Below, in pieces: positions 28,026-36,174 of a stretch of DNA of 49,889 bases; position 1 is the first letter of the stretch, and every line of letters starts with the position of its first letter. The notes beneath the pieces are model-generated. The model was not told where the DNA came from, did not search any database, and worked only from the letters and a program-made list of their open reading frames with translations. Origin of the DNA: a virus. The stretch lies in IMG/VR virus record IMGVR_UViG_3300028423_000326, positions 1-49,889 of that record; one strand, 5' to 3'. Both the position numbers and the translations under genes were made by a program.

Positions 28026-28778
28026 TTATGAACTTATTTCTTCTAGACTAAGACCATGTCGTTCTGTATAGCCTGCTCCGTTATTGTTTAGATATTCAAT
28101 AGCTAAGCTCCTAGTTTCTTCCGCAAGAAATCTGGCTAACTCATCTCCATATTTCCTAGTAGAAAACTGCTTGCTCTTACACTTACCATTGAGGTCTCTC
28201 CATGCAGCAACAAAAGACTTTATACCATTATCAACCCTAGTTGACACTCCTGATTTGCCTGTATTGTTCTTTGTGTTTTTCGATAGGTTTCGGCATTGAT
28301 ATTTTTGTTCAACCCATCTTACATTGTTTGGTTCATAGTCCCCATAAGTATTAATCCTGTCAAGTGTATACTTTTTACCGTCTTTAGGAATTGGTCCTAT
28401 ATGTTCATAGAAACTGACGAAGTCATCTACCCACTGGTCGAAAACTTTTATTCCTCTTGCTCCGTAGTGTGCATAGTTTTTATTATTTTCATTATAACAC
28501 CTAGCCTTCATTGACTTCCAACATTCGTGTTCTTTAGTTCTTGACATACCATGTGTCTTAAGTCCTTTTCTGCAACCACATGAAGAATAATGCGATTCAT
28601 ACATGGCATCAGATGGGAGTTCCAATTTATTACCGCATTCACAAGAACATAACCAATAAAGATGTCTCTTAACCTTGAGGTAAGGTTTTACCGTTGTCGG
28701 GTGCAAAACTGTTAAAATCCCTAGTTTTTCACCACATCTATTACGTCTACCGTGGGTTAGCAGGTGTTCATTCTTCAC
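28026..28778 (-). CDS. HNH homing endonuclease with amino-terminal zinc finger
   Basis: This 250-aa protein has a Cys-rich finger near residues 44-73 (CSCECG ... CGCRKG), then WKSMKARCYNENNKNYAHYG and the HNH-family segment YTLDRINTYGDYEPNNVRWV, then an AP2-like unit. It ends GYTERHGLSLEE, matching the end of the HNH gene at 3854-4741. The start overlaps the PhoH stop by 4 nt and the portal start lies 60 nt past its end, so it appears to have inserted between these genes. Confidence 0.9.
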   Translation of the reverse strand: MKNEHLLTHGRRNRCGEKLGILTVLHPTTVKPYLKVKRHLYWLCSCECGNKLELPSDAMYESHYSSCGCRKGLKTHGMSRTKEHECWKSMKARCYNENNKNYAHYGARGIKVFDQWVDDFVSFYEHIGPIPKDGKKYTLDRINTYGDYEPNNVRWVEQKYQCRNLSKNTKNNTGKSGVSTRVDNGIKSFVAAWRDLNGKCKSKQFSTRKYGDELARFLAEETRSLAIEYLNNNGAGYTERHGLSLEEISS

Positions 28779-29545
28779 TCTGCATCCTCCCAGTTACCCA
28801 TTTCTTCAAATGCACTTACTAAGTACCCAGCAAGACCACCACGGACAACATCATTTTTGGTGAAACTGATTACTTCGGCATAATCGGTAGGGTAGGTGTC
28901 AAGAACATCCTCTAAGAAGTCTAACCCATTCTGTTCTTGTAATGCAGTTTGGTAAGGGTCGCCTGTGCAGATTATTTGACAGCCTTCTTCTGCCCTTGTT
29001 GTTAGTGATTTAACTTGGCTGATTGTAGCATTTTGTAGCTCGTCGGCTATGATAATTGTATCTTCACTAAATGACATCCCTTGTATTTTTTCAATAGGTA
29101 CAATTTGAATGCCGTCAGCTTCGATGAAAAGCGTGTCTAGTGTGTCCATCTTAAAGTTGTTTTTTAGAACACCTACCCCGAGGTACTTTTTCAACTTCAT
29201 TAGGATTGACATGCAGAAAGGAAGGAGTTTTTGAGAGTCGTCGCCTTTTACTGCCCCGTAGTCAGCACCAAGATGTTTATAGGGGCGGGTGATGACAATA
29301 TTGGAAATATCACCTCTTAGCCACTTATAACAAGCCCACCAGCAGGCTAACTCTGTTTTACCTGTTCCAGCAGAACCAGAGAGGACTATCAGTTGTCTAT
29401 TAGGGAAAGCGCAAAGGGCTTGTTTTTGTCGGTCGTTCTTTGCTTGTAACGGCTCTATTGTTTTCCTGCGATTACAGCCGTTCATTTGCATATCCTCAGT
29501 TTTATTACGTTTAGTTCGCTTACGATTGTTAGCGCCTTTAGCCAT
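28775..29545 (-). CDS. PhoH-like ATPase
   Basis: This 256-aa P-loop ATPase has Walker A GSAGTGKT at 57-64, ITRPYKHLGADYGAVKGD, and Walker B DTIIIADELQNATISQ with CTGDPYQT as sensor region, the PhoH/RNA helicase-related signature. PhoH-like genes are common in phages; the role is thought to involve RNA or phosphate-related metabolism but is not settled. The Lys/Arg-rich first 30 residues may bind nucleic acid. Confidence 0.9.
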   Translation of the reverse strand: MAKGANNRKRTKRNKTEDMQMNGCNRRKTIEPLQAKNDRQKQALCAFPNRQLIVLSGSAGTGKTELACWWACYKWLRGDISNIVITRPYKHLGADYGAVKGDDSQKLLPFCMSILMKLKKYLGVGVLKNNFKMDTLDTLFIEADGIQIVPIEKIQGMSFSEDTIIIADELQNATISQVKSLTTRAEEGCQIICTGDPYQTALQEQNGLDFLEDVLDTYPTDYAEVISFTKNDVVRGGLAGYLVSAFEEMGNWEDAE

Positions 29546-29577
29546 AATTAACTTTACTCTCTTTGTTGGATGAACTG

Positions 29578-29928
29578 TTACTTTAGAATACTATTTCCTG
29601 ACATTCTTACTCTAGCTTTCAATTTAGGACATTCGCTTATTTCACTCTTAGGTCTACACGCTAATAACGCGACAATCTGTACGAGTAATAAGAAACTAGA
29701 GTTTAATGCCAGATAAAATATAATTGTGTATTCTAGGTCAAGACCTTTTGTATATTGTAATGCGGCGTGAGCTATTGCTAGTAGTACAGCAACAACTTGT
29801 ACGGCTATAATGGCTGGTTTAATTCGCTTGACTTTACACTTAGCTACGGTTATTAGTCCAAGTATACCAATGAATATAGACAGGCAACTAAGTATTAGAA
29901 CAAATAACTCTAAGATTGTGTTAGCCAT
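29578..29928 (-). CDS. Membrane protein with about four transmembrane segments
   Basis: This 116-aa unknown protein has hydrophobic stretches near 4-26, 35-55 (IIAVQVVAVLLAIAHAAL), 67-90, and a cationic end. It overlaps the upstream coiled-coil membrane gene by 19 nt. No family recognised; a second holin-like or superinfection protein is possible but unproven. Confidence 0.6.
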   Translation of the reverse strand: MANTILELFVLILSCLSIFIGILGLITVAKCKVKRIKPAIIAVQVVAVLLAIAHAALQYTKGLDLEYTIIFYLALNSSFLLLVQIVALLACRPKSEISECPKLKARVRMSGNSILK

Positions 29929-30272
29929 TGGAATGCTACCTTAAATACAAGTCCTATCAATCCTGTTGCGATAACACCTGCGATAAATATTACTGCACGA
30001 TTCACCAGCTTAGATTCAGAGACACCTTTCAATTTCTCCGTATGATTAGCTGAAGCCGCTTCTGTTAAAGTAAGACGTAAATTAATGTCCTGAATGCTCT
30101 TACCTTGTTCGGCCTGTGTTTCGTGCAGACGTTTAATCTCTTTCTGATTCTCAGTTAAGATGAGAATGTTATCGCGCATATCACTTTGCACAGACACCAT
30201 CTCATCTACCTTTGCTTCTAATTTCTTTAAATCGTTATGTACCTGATCTGGGGAGGGGCTTCTGTTGCTCAT
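29910..30272 (-). CDS. Coiled-coil protein with carboxyl-terminal membrane anchor (XhlA-like shape)
   Basis: From the ATG at 30272 the product is about 120 aa. It has a long amphipathic helix with heptads (LKKLEAKVDEMVSVQSDMRDN) and one membrane segment at the end (AVIFIAGVIATGLIGLVF). The shape resembles haemolysin XhlA-like phage proteins. It overlaps the 3' end of the HslV-like gene by about 38 nt. Confidence 0.6.
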   Translation of the reverse strand: MSNRSPSPDQVHNDLKKLEAKVDEMVSVQSDMRDNILILTENQKEIKRLHETQAEQGKSIQDINLRLTLTEAASANHTEKLKGVSESKLVNRAVIFIAGVIATGLIGLVFKVAFQWLTQS

Positions 30273-30816
30273 CGTTTTTACCAAATATCTCGTCTAGGAT
30301 TTCACGTTTAGGTTTCTTCTCCCAATCCTCTCGACTAGGTACTTGCTCAGGCTCAGGGATTGATGCAACCTGGACTTCTCCTCCAGAATATACATCAAAT
30401 TTAATTGCAACTTCTACGGCTTCAATCGCGTTCTTACCACATTCCATAGCTGCTAGGGCAAAATCTTCACCACTACCAATTGCTATAGGTGCTTTCACTG
30501 GTACTGCAAAACGGCTACCTTCATATTCTAATACCTCACCCTCTGGTGTGATCATTAAAGCACGAAAGTTTTCCATATCTTCCATAACACCCTGTTCAAT
30601 AGGAATGTATGTAGATTCTTGTAGTTTAGCTCGCTCTAACGCATCTTCCAGTGCTTCGATAAAAGCTAATGCCTCAGAGTATCGACCAGCAACACCAATG
30701 GTATAACCGTTTGTTTGGAATATCTTCGTAATAGTTTCTTGGACTCGACGTGAACAAACTGTTGCTTGTGAGTCTGCTGCCATTGTGAGGGATTGGTCGA
30801 TAGCGATTGTTGTCAT
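30235..30816 (-). CDS. HslV/proteasome-like Ntn hydrolase
   Basis: The ATG at 30816 follows AAGGAG and gives MTTIAIDQSL; Thr2 would be exposed as the catalytic nucleophile after Met removal. MAADSQAT matches the HslV Gly/Ala-Asp-x-Gln-Ala-Thr segment, ITKIF gives the Lys, and IGVAGRYSEAL and AIGSGEDFAL match further family blocks. About 193 aa. In bacteria HslV works with the HslU unfoldase. Here there is no unfoldase gene, so the target is unknown. The acidic carboxyl extension is phage-specific. Confidence 0.8.
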   Translation of the reverse strand: MTTIAIDQSLTMAADSQATVCSRRVQETITKIFQTNGYTIGVAGRYSEALAFIEALEDALERAKLQESTYIPIEQGVMEDMENFRALMITPEGEVLEYEGSRFAVPVKAPIAIGSGEDFALAAMECGKNAIEAVEVAIKFDVYSGGEVQVASIPEPEQVPSREDWEKKPKREILDEIFGKNDEQQKPLPRSGT

Positions 30817-30945
30817 AGAAGTGATCTCCTTGTGCTTGGTTTTTGACACGTAATGGAGATTAGAGTGGCAAGACTCAGGATAGTTCAATGAGAGGGAGTA
30901 TTTTGTCCTAAATCTTGCCTGGAAGGGTTGTCGTTTAATTGTCTA

Positions 30946-31185
30946 TTATGATTCCGTCTGATTAACTATTTCATCGTAGTCTACACCAGATTCTTCGATG
31001 ATTTCAATAGCTTGTGATAATTCACGCTCTAGTTCATTGACTCTTTTGTGTGCCAACGATAATTCAGAAACTAAGTAGTCATATTTCTTAGCTACTTCGT
31101 CTAGCCAAACCTTTATGGACGTCTGTGGTACACTCTCGGTATCAACTTTTACCAATTCTCGTATATTTTCAATAGCTTCTTTCAT
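30946..31185 (-). CDS. Small coiled-coil protein, unknown
   Basis: This 79-aa acidic helical protein (VSELSLAHKRVNELERELSQAIEI) looks like a short coiled coil. It starts 3 nt after the upstream stop. No family recognised. Confidence 0.6.
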   Translation of the reverse strand: MKEAIENIRELVKVDTESVPQTSIKVWLDEVAKKYDYLVSELSLAHKRVNELERELSQAIEIIEESGVDYDEIVNQTES

Positions 31186-31188
31186 AAT

Positions 31189-31428
31189 TTATTCCTCCAT
31201 CATTTCATCAATATATTCCTGCATAGGTTCTCCACCCTTAATTCTGTAACGATACTGGTAAATAAAACCCTCCACAATATCTAGTCGTTTCTTAGCCCAC
31301 TCTAACTCCGCAATAGCGCGTAGAGCGTATTGTTCTGGTATTGTAACCATAGGCTTACCTGTTTGCATTCCACCTTTAGATCGCTCCTCTACTGCTCGTT
31401 TAAGTTGCTCTAGTCCTGTACTAATCAT
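31189..31428 (-). CDS. Small helical protein, unknown
   Basis: This 79-aa helical protein contains TIPEQYALRAIAELEWAKKRLDIVEGF. It overlaps the upstream Cys-rich gene by 8 nt. Part of a run of small minus-strand genes between the polymerase-palm gene and the Ntn hydrolase. Function unknown. Confidence 0.6.
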   Translation of the reverse strand: MISTGLEQLKRAVEERSKGGMQTGKPMVTIPEQYALRAIAELEWAKKRLDIVEGFIYQYRYRIKGGEPMQEYIDEMMEE

Positions 31429-31708
31429 TATCGCGTTCCTCCACTAATCGTTTCTGTTCAATCCTTGCTTCAATACCACCAATCCAACTATTACCCCATC
31501 CGTCATCTTCGCCAATACCCACGTCACCGTTATATTGAATATAGGCTTGGTTGTCATTACCATGACCACAGCAAGAATTTTTAATGTTTCCTTGCAAAGC
31601 ACCTAAGCAACCATCATGTCCTTCTGGTGTTGGTGGTAATCCACAATGGACGCAAGGGTATTGCTGTCCTCCGCTGGCGAGTTCTGGTGTCCAGAGTTTA
31701 GCCGTCAT
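31421..31708 (-). CDS. Cys/His-rich probable zinc-binding phage protein
   Basis: From the ATG at 31708 the product is 95 aa. It contains PCVHCGLPPTPEGHDGCLGAL and CCGHGNDNQAYIQ, a Cys-x(2)-Cys ... Cys ... Cys-Cys-x-His pattern that I know from many unannotated phage proteins. It probably binds zinc. The ATG overlaps the upstream stop by 11 nt. Starts further upstream (31744, 31738) are possible. Confidence 0.65.
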   Translation of the reverse strand: MTAKLWTPELASGGQQYPCVHCGLPPTPEGHDGCLGALQGNIKNSCCGHGNDNQAYIQYNGDVGIGEDDGWGNSWIGGIEARIEQKRLVEERDND

Positions 31709-31883
31709 TGGTTTTGTCCAGTTTACGCAAAAGTTCATCTGCATATTCTATCGCAGAGTCAGCGACAGCACAAGGAGTATATTCACCCCATTCATTCCAA
31801 TAAGGGTTACTTAAAATGCCCTGTATTGCCGCCATTGCGAATTGCTCTCTTTTTGTTAAATTAAATTTTTCTTGAGTATTCAC
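31698..31883 (-). CDS. Small conserved phage protein, unknown
   Basis: A GTG at 31883 with AGGAG upstream gives a 61-aa protein (NTQEKFNLTKREQFAMAAIQ ... ADSAIEYADELLRKL). This pattern recurs in small phage proteins of unknown role. The gene start lies inside the 3' end of the broken HNH gene. Confidence 0.65.
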   Translation of the reverse strand: MNTQEKFNLTKREQFAMAAIQGILSNPYWNEWGEYTPCAVADSAIEYADELLRKLDKTNDG

Positions 31884-32351
31884 CGTGCATCTCCTTTTCA
31901 GCATTAACCCTAGCCTGAATTGCGTCATCAATATTTTCAAATAATCCTAAGTATATCTTCACTCCGTTTTTGTGTATTTGAGCTCTCCACTTACCATCTC
32001 TTTTCATGAAGTCAACACCTTTATACCCTGATTTATTATTTTTTGATGTTTTCTGTTTATCATATTCTGGGAGTGTGTTGCAGCCCTTAAATTATTAGGA
32101 TTATTGTCGCTCGGGTCTCCGTCAATATGATCGACCTGCTCGGGCAAAAATCCGTTCACTAGGAAAAATATAATTCTATGAACAAGGTATCTTTTGCCTT
32201 TATACTTCAGTTGACGATAACCTCTTCCTATTTCGGAACCAGCTTCACAACCAGCTTTCGCTGTTCCTATATCAATAGACCATCTGAGAATGTAGCCATC
32301 TGGATCTAAATAAACCGGGATTGCTGGTGTATCTGCATTGTTAATTTTCAT
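31861..32351 (-). pseudogene. HNH endonuclease with AP2 domain, broken by a one-base frameshift
   Basis: The first frame (ATG at 32351) encodes an HNH domain (KRYLVHRIIFFLVNG, QVDHIDGDPSDNNPNNLRAA) and stops at 32004 after an unrelated tail. The other frame continues with SGYKGVDFMKRDGKWRAQIH and YLGLFENIDDAIQAR, a clear AP2-like half, to the TAA at 31861. Adding one A in the AAAA run near 32055 restores a continuous 163-residue protein; the span is one base short of a multiple of three. Inactive copy, or sequencing error. Confidence 0.75.
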
Positions 32352-33216
32352 AAAGTTTCTCCCATCCATTTTCCTCAAAGAATTTAATCACTTCTTTTGC
32401 CATAAATTCATGACCTTCTACGGCAAAGCTAACCGAATTACCAACGTCCTTGATGTGCTCTGCTAGATTATTGGTGAATTTATTTTGCTCGGATTGGATT
32501 GGGCGGATGTATTCAAGTCTAGTAACCAATCTTTCATTGGAATTTACAGTCTTTAGCCACAAGGCATCTTCGTCGGCAGACAAAACCTTGCACTTAACCC
32601 ATCTATCTCCAGTTACCAGACACTCTACAGTCGACCCAACTAGTTTCGGCTCAAGGTTAGTTGGCTTTATTGGTGTAAACTCACAATCGTTAGTAACAAC
32701 AAAATTCTTTTTATTGAAATGATTTTCCCCATCTATAGTTTTACACCAAACCTCATGCCCGTTATAACCTCGTATAATACAGTTACCTTTGTATTCTTTG
32801 CCTCGGCAATACCAGTAATCCACAACCTCCCCAACAGGCGGCAAATCCCCACGCTCAAACCAGTCTGATTTTCTCGTATCTTTAACCACGCTAACGTCGA
32901 TTATTTCATTACCTGTCTGCGTAACCGATAGCTCAAAGTCGCTAACATCAGTGCCGCAACGCTCCCAATCTTCTCTATCTTTACAGGCACGAATTCCGCA
33001 AGTATTGGTGTAAACATCTTCTGATTTTGGCTTGTAGCGTTCATCGACTATGCGGAATTTATCCCATTCTCTCCAGCTAGGAATTGAGCCTCTGACTTTT
33101 ACTTTTGATGGATACCACTCGTCATCAAGTCGGCAATAGAGCTCTATTAGCGTCCCGTTTGGCAGGTTCGGCTCCTCTCCGTTGCATGAGTATTCTTTCA
33201 TATATTCATATTTCAT
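32341..33216 (-). CDS. Unknown protein with repeated small beta domains
   Basis: This protein of about 291 aa has at least two related units of the type Pro-x-Gly ... Trp/Cys-x-Val (LPNGTLIELYCRLDDEWYPSKV, LPPVGEVVDYWYCRGKEYKG, PKLVGSTVECLVTGDRWVKC). Each looks like a small beta barrel. The ATG at 33216 has GGAGG seven bases upstream. I do not know the function. Its 3' end overlaps the broken HNH start by 11 nt. Confidence 0.65.
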   Translation of the reverse strand: MKYEYMKEYSCNGEEPNLPNGTLIELYCRLDDEWYPSKVKVRGSIPSWREWDKFRIVDERYKPKSEDVYTNTCGIRACKDREDWERCGTDVSDFELSVTQTGNEIIDVSVVKDTRKSDWFERGDLPPVGEVVDYWYCRGKEYKGNCIIRGYNGHEVWCKTIDGENHFNKKNFVVTNDCEFTPIKPTNLEPKLVGSTVECLVTGDRWVKCKVLSADEDALWLKTVNSNERLVTRLEYIRPIQSEQNKFTNNLAEHIKDVGNSVSFAVEGHEFMAKEVIKFFEENGWEKLYEN

Positions 33217-33218
33217 AA

Positions 33219-33416
33219 TCATTCCTCCATATTTTCAAAAGTTGCATGCCCAACCATACCACCTACTACAGCAAATATCAAGCCGAATATGAAAATAAAC
33301 ACTCTGTCATAAACTTGTAGAGAACCTAAGTCTGGTGGCATTTGCCAGAATATGAAGCATACCACTAAGAAGCAAATGACTATACCTGAGATTACGCCTA
33401 AGATTATTTGTGTCAT
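33219..33416 (-). CDS. Small two-segment membrane protein
   Basis: This 65-aa protein has two hydrophobic stretches (IILGVISGIVICFLVVCFIFW and FIFIFGLIFAVVGGMVGHA). The ATG at 33416 has GAGG upstream. Inner-membrane location expected, function unknown. Confidence 0.6.
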   Translation of the reverse strand: MTQIILGVISGIVICFLVVCFIFWQMPPDLGSLQVYDRVFIFIFGLIFAVVGGMVGHATFENMEE

Positions 33417-33427
33417 GTTATTTGTCC

Positions 33428-33679
33428 TCATTTCTTAATAATAACATCACCATACGCTTGCTTAATTGTATGGTATTCTCTGTCTTGCTCATAACCCTTT
33501 TCGTCAATAAGCTCCATCTCAAGTTGGAACAACAGTTCTTCTGCCCAAGCTAATTCACAAGCAAGGTCATACATCTTTTGCCCATCACCACATGCTTCTT
33601 CAATATGATCTAGTTGTTCACAGGCGCAAGAATAACGATCAATGATTAAGTCCATATCATAGCCTGAAAAATCTATCAT
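33428..33679 (-). CDS. Small acidic protein, unknown
   Basis: This 83-aa acidic helical protein (CEQLDHIEEACGDGQKMYDL, ELAWAEELLFQLEMELIDEK) has AAGGAGG before its ATG. Its stop overlaps the next gene. No family recognised. Confidence 0.6.
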   Translation of the reverse strand: MIDFSGYDMDLIIDRYSCACEQLDHIEEACGDGQKMYDLACELAWAEELLFQLEMELIDEKGYEQDREYHTIKQAYGDVIIKK

Positions 33680-33691
33680 AATGTTTCCTCC

Positions 33692-35038
33692 TTAATATTC
33701 CTTAACAACTTTGCAGTTAAAATTACTGCCAACTACAGCTTTGTACGCCTCAAACATAATCTCACGCAAACTATCTTCTTGACTGCGCTTGATAATAAAA
33801 CTGTCGTGCATGGACAACACAACCTCATTATTCCGAGAGAAATATTCGATAATATATGATGCGATACTTGAATCAATATTTTGTAAACTCAACCCAATTT
33901 GGTCATAGAAGTGATTCTTGATTGATTCATGTTTATACTCTAATTCGTTGAATATTGCAACCACAGATAGTAGATTTTCAATACCATAATATTTCAGAGT
34001 ATCTCGTTCACTGTTTATCCACTTGTTCCATAACTTGTTCTTCTCATCGTTATAGTCACCATAAACAGCCATTGTCGCTTCACGCTTATCACGAGTGTTT
34101 AGCATAACCAGTACGCATTTCTTTAGCAGATTGCGAACAGGGTCGAACTTATAATCACCAGTAGCTTTTCTATATTCTTCAATAGCATCATAATCTAATT
34201 CAACAACTTGGTCAATAGCTTCTTGGTCGATACCGTACAGGTCAAAACCATCTGGCAGATTTACGCCCTTAATGTCATAAAGAATCGAAGGGTGTAGTTG
34301 CGAATAGTCTAACTCACATACAGGCTCACCATCAATTTCAATTGTCTTGCGCATCTTGACAGGCATGGTGGACATAAACCCTGTAATATCATAATAACGA
34401 CCACCGTGGTCTAAGTCATTAGTGAATGAACGCTTATATACCAAACTTGCAACTCCAACTCTTTCTCCGTCAACTTCTACTGTAAAATTCTTATCTGATA
34501 AGAAATCGTTATACTCCATTAATGAATCCTCCAACTCTCGTTTCAATTTAACATCAATCTTACTTGCGTCAGTATTTTTATTTACAACTATCAATCCAGT
34601 TTTTACTGGCTTAACTACGTCAGACTTATTTGGCTTAATCATGTCAATAAGTTTAGGTAGTAAGATTATAAATGATGGTTCATATTCTGTCAAGACCTTT
34701 AGATATTTATCATAGTAAGCATAACCAATACTCAAGTCAATATAACCATCCTCTTGCATCATATTAAGTAAGTCAATAAACCTCTTGTATGAAACTTTCT
34801 TTTTGTCGAAACTATGTCTGCTTCTACTGTGTAATAGGGTGTTGCTGTTCTTGTCAATGGCAGTGGCAGAGTAGCTAAGTAGTAACTTCACTTCTGTTAC
34901 GTATTTATACTTGTACCTATCGAGTAGTTCACTCTCCACTTTACGTAAGTCTTTGCTAAACTTTGTCAGGAATCTACTGTAGTCCATTCTAATACACTTA
35001 GCATATAACTTGTTAATACTGTACTTCCTATCCTCCAT
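33692..35038 (-). CDS. Polymerase palm-like protein (family A-related), function unknown
   Basis: This 448-aa protein has three motifs in the order of single-subunit polymerases. A motif A-like ELDYSQLHPSILY lies at 242-254 (compare DYSQIELR in PolA), a basic helix RNLLKKCVLVMLN at 302-314 sits in the motif B place, and LSMHDSF is at 408-414 (compare VHDE in PolA and HDSF in T7 RNA polymerase). GGRYYDITGFMSTMPVKMRK precedes motif A, as in a group of uncharacterised bacterial proteins I recall. No exonuclease domain is visible. It is the first minus-strand gene beside the divergent control region. It could be a primase, repair polymerase or RNA polymerase; I cannot decide. Confidence 0.65.
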   Translation of the reverse strand: MEDRKYSINKLYAKCIRMDYSRFLTKFSKDLRKVESELLDRYKYKYVTEVKLLLSYSATAIDKNSNTLLHSRSRHSFDKKKVSYKRFIDLLNMMQEDGYIDLSIGYAYYDKYLKVLTEYEPSFIILLPKLIDMIKPNKSDVVKPVKTGLIVVNKNTDASKIDVKLKRELEDSLMEYNDFLSDKNFTVEVDGERVGVASLVYKRSFTNDLDHGGRYYDITGFMSTMPVKMRKTIEIDGEPVCELDYSQLHPSILYDIKGVNLPDGFDLYGIDQEAIDQVVELDYDAIEEYRKATGDYKFDPVRNLLKKCVLVMLNTRDKREATMAVYGDYNDEKNKLWNKWINSERDTLKYYGIENLLSVVAIFNELEYKHESIKNHFYDQIGLSLQNIDSSIASYIIEYFSRNNEVVLSMHDSFIIKRSQEDSLREIMFEAYKAVVGSNFNCKVVKEY

Positions 35039-35315
35039 TACTCTGTTACTCCTATTTGGTTAATGTAATTAGGTCATAGTATTGTAGTAAATATTAGGAC
35101 ATAGATCAAGGTAAATAGATCATGTCAAATAGATAGGGATAGAGGTATAGGTATAGGGTATAGTCCTGTTTTTGATACTAAACCCAGTAACGGCGAGGGA
35201 TAGAGAGGAGAAAATGAACCCTGTTTTGTTACATTATAACACTACTAATTTTGAACTATATCTATACCTAATTGTCATAGTAAGCATAGCCAATTAGAAC
35301 AGGATAGAATATGAA
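35039..35315. promoter_or_regulatory. Divergent control region between the two genome arms
   Basis: This 277-bp gap separates the leftward operon from the sigma factor gene. On the minus strand TTGACA (35128-35123) is 17 nt from TCTATG (35105-35100), a moderate sigma70-like pair. The centre is packed with short repeats of GATAG/TATAG (about 35100-35165) and AAATAGAT occurs twice. On the plus side GTTACATTATAAC is nearly palindromic. It probably holds promoters and factor-binding sites; an origin is possible. Confidence 0.55.
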
Positions 35316-35981
35316 ATGAATTACACTAAGATGACAGCCAATGAGCTTTGTCAAGCCTACAAGGACGGACATGAACAAGCCTTCAGCGCATTGTACAAAC
35401 GATACAACCCGATGGTGATGGCTCGGCTTAATAAGCTCGTAAAGCACGATAAGGACGAAATAGAGGATATATCACAGGAAGTATGGTCAACAGCAGCACG
35501 ATACATTAAGCAATCATTTGAGTTCAAAGCGTCATTCACAACGTATCTCTACACGATTGTTCGGACAAGATATATCAACCAGTTTCGTTATCGTAAGCCT
35601 AACTACATTACAGATAATGACAAAGACGATTTCCATTTTCTATTTTACAGTATTACCGAACACGATGACGACCAAGATTTCAGCATTAAGCAATCACTGA
35701 AGGATGTACTCACAGACGATTTCCAGAGTATTGACATAGCAGAGGTAGCAGATTTATTCCTAAAAATTGAGGAAGATATTGTTAGCCAATACCCTGAGAG
35801 AGAACAATTAATCTATATGTCGAGGGATGCACATGACACAAGTTTAGGTGAAGCAGCTAAGGTAGTAGGATTGAGCTACTGGACTGTAAAACGCATTTCC
35901 TCAAAAATCGGGCAAGAAATTGACAAACAAGTAACGGAGCAATTTAATGAGCAATTCAGAAATTATTATCAAAATTACTAA
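35316..35981 (+). CDS. ECF-like RNA polymerase sigma factor
   Basis: This 221-aa protein has a sigma region 2 (FSALYKRYNPMVMARLNKLV, IEDISQEVWSTAARY, FTTYLYTIVRTRYINQFRYR) and a carboxyl region 4-like helix-turn-helix (SLGEAAKVVGLSYWTVKRIS). There is no region 1 or 3, as in ECF factors. It should recruit host RNA polymerase to phage promoters. It is the first gene of the rightward arm, opposite the polymerase-palm gene. Which promoters it reads is not known. Confidence 0.82.
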   Translation: MNYTKMTANELCQAYKDGHEQAFSALYKRYNPMVMARLNKLVKHDKDEIEDISQEVWSTAARYIKQSFEFKASFTTYLYTIVRTRYINQFRYRKPNYITDNDKDDFHFLFYSITEHDDDQDFSIKQSLKDVLTDDFQSIDIAEVADLFLKIEEDIVSQYPEREQLIYMSRDAHDTSLGEAAKVVGLSYWTVKRISSKIGQEIDKQVTEQFNEQFRNYYQNY

Positions 35982-36174
35982 GCAAGACGATGACAACATC
36001 AAAACTGTCGTAGAGAATAATGCGGGTGATGATCGTGCCATGCACATTATGTCAGGCGCTATTAAACTATTCCTCTCGGACGAAGATGCCATGATGATGT
36101 ACGCACAGCTAGTTCGGTCATATTTGGAGAGTGAATCTAAGGCTAAAGAAGATGGAGGTGAAGATAGTGAGTAG
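35947..36174 (+). CDS. Small acidic protein after the sigma gene, unknown
   Basis: This 75-aa protein overlaps the sigma gene by 35 nt. It has a beta-like start (SEIIIKITKQDDDNI), a helical middle (AMHIMSGAIKLFL) and a charged end. The tight overlap would suit a sigma partner or anti-sigma factor, but there is no family evidence. Confidence 0.6.
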   Translation: MSNSEIIIKITKQDDDNIKTVVENNAGDDRAMHIMSGAIKLFLSDEDAMMMYAQLVRSYLESESKAKEDGGEDSE

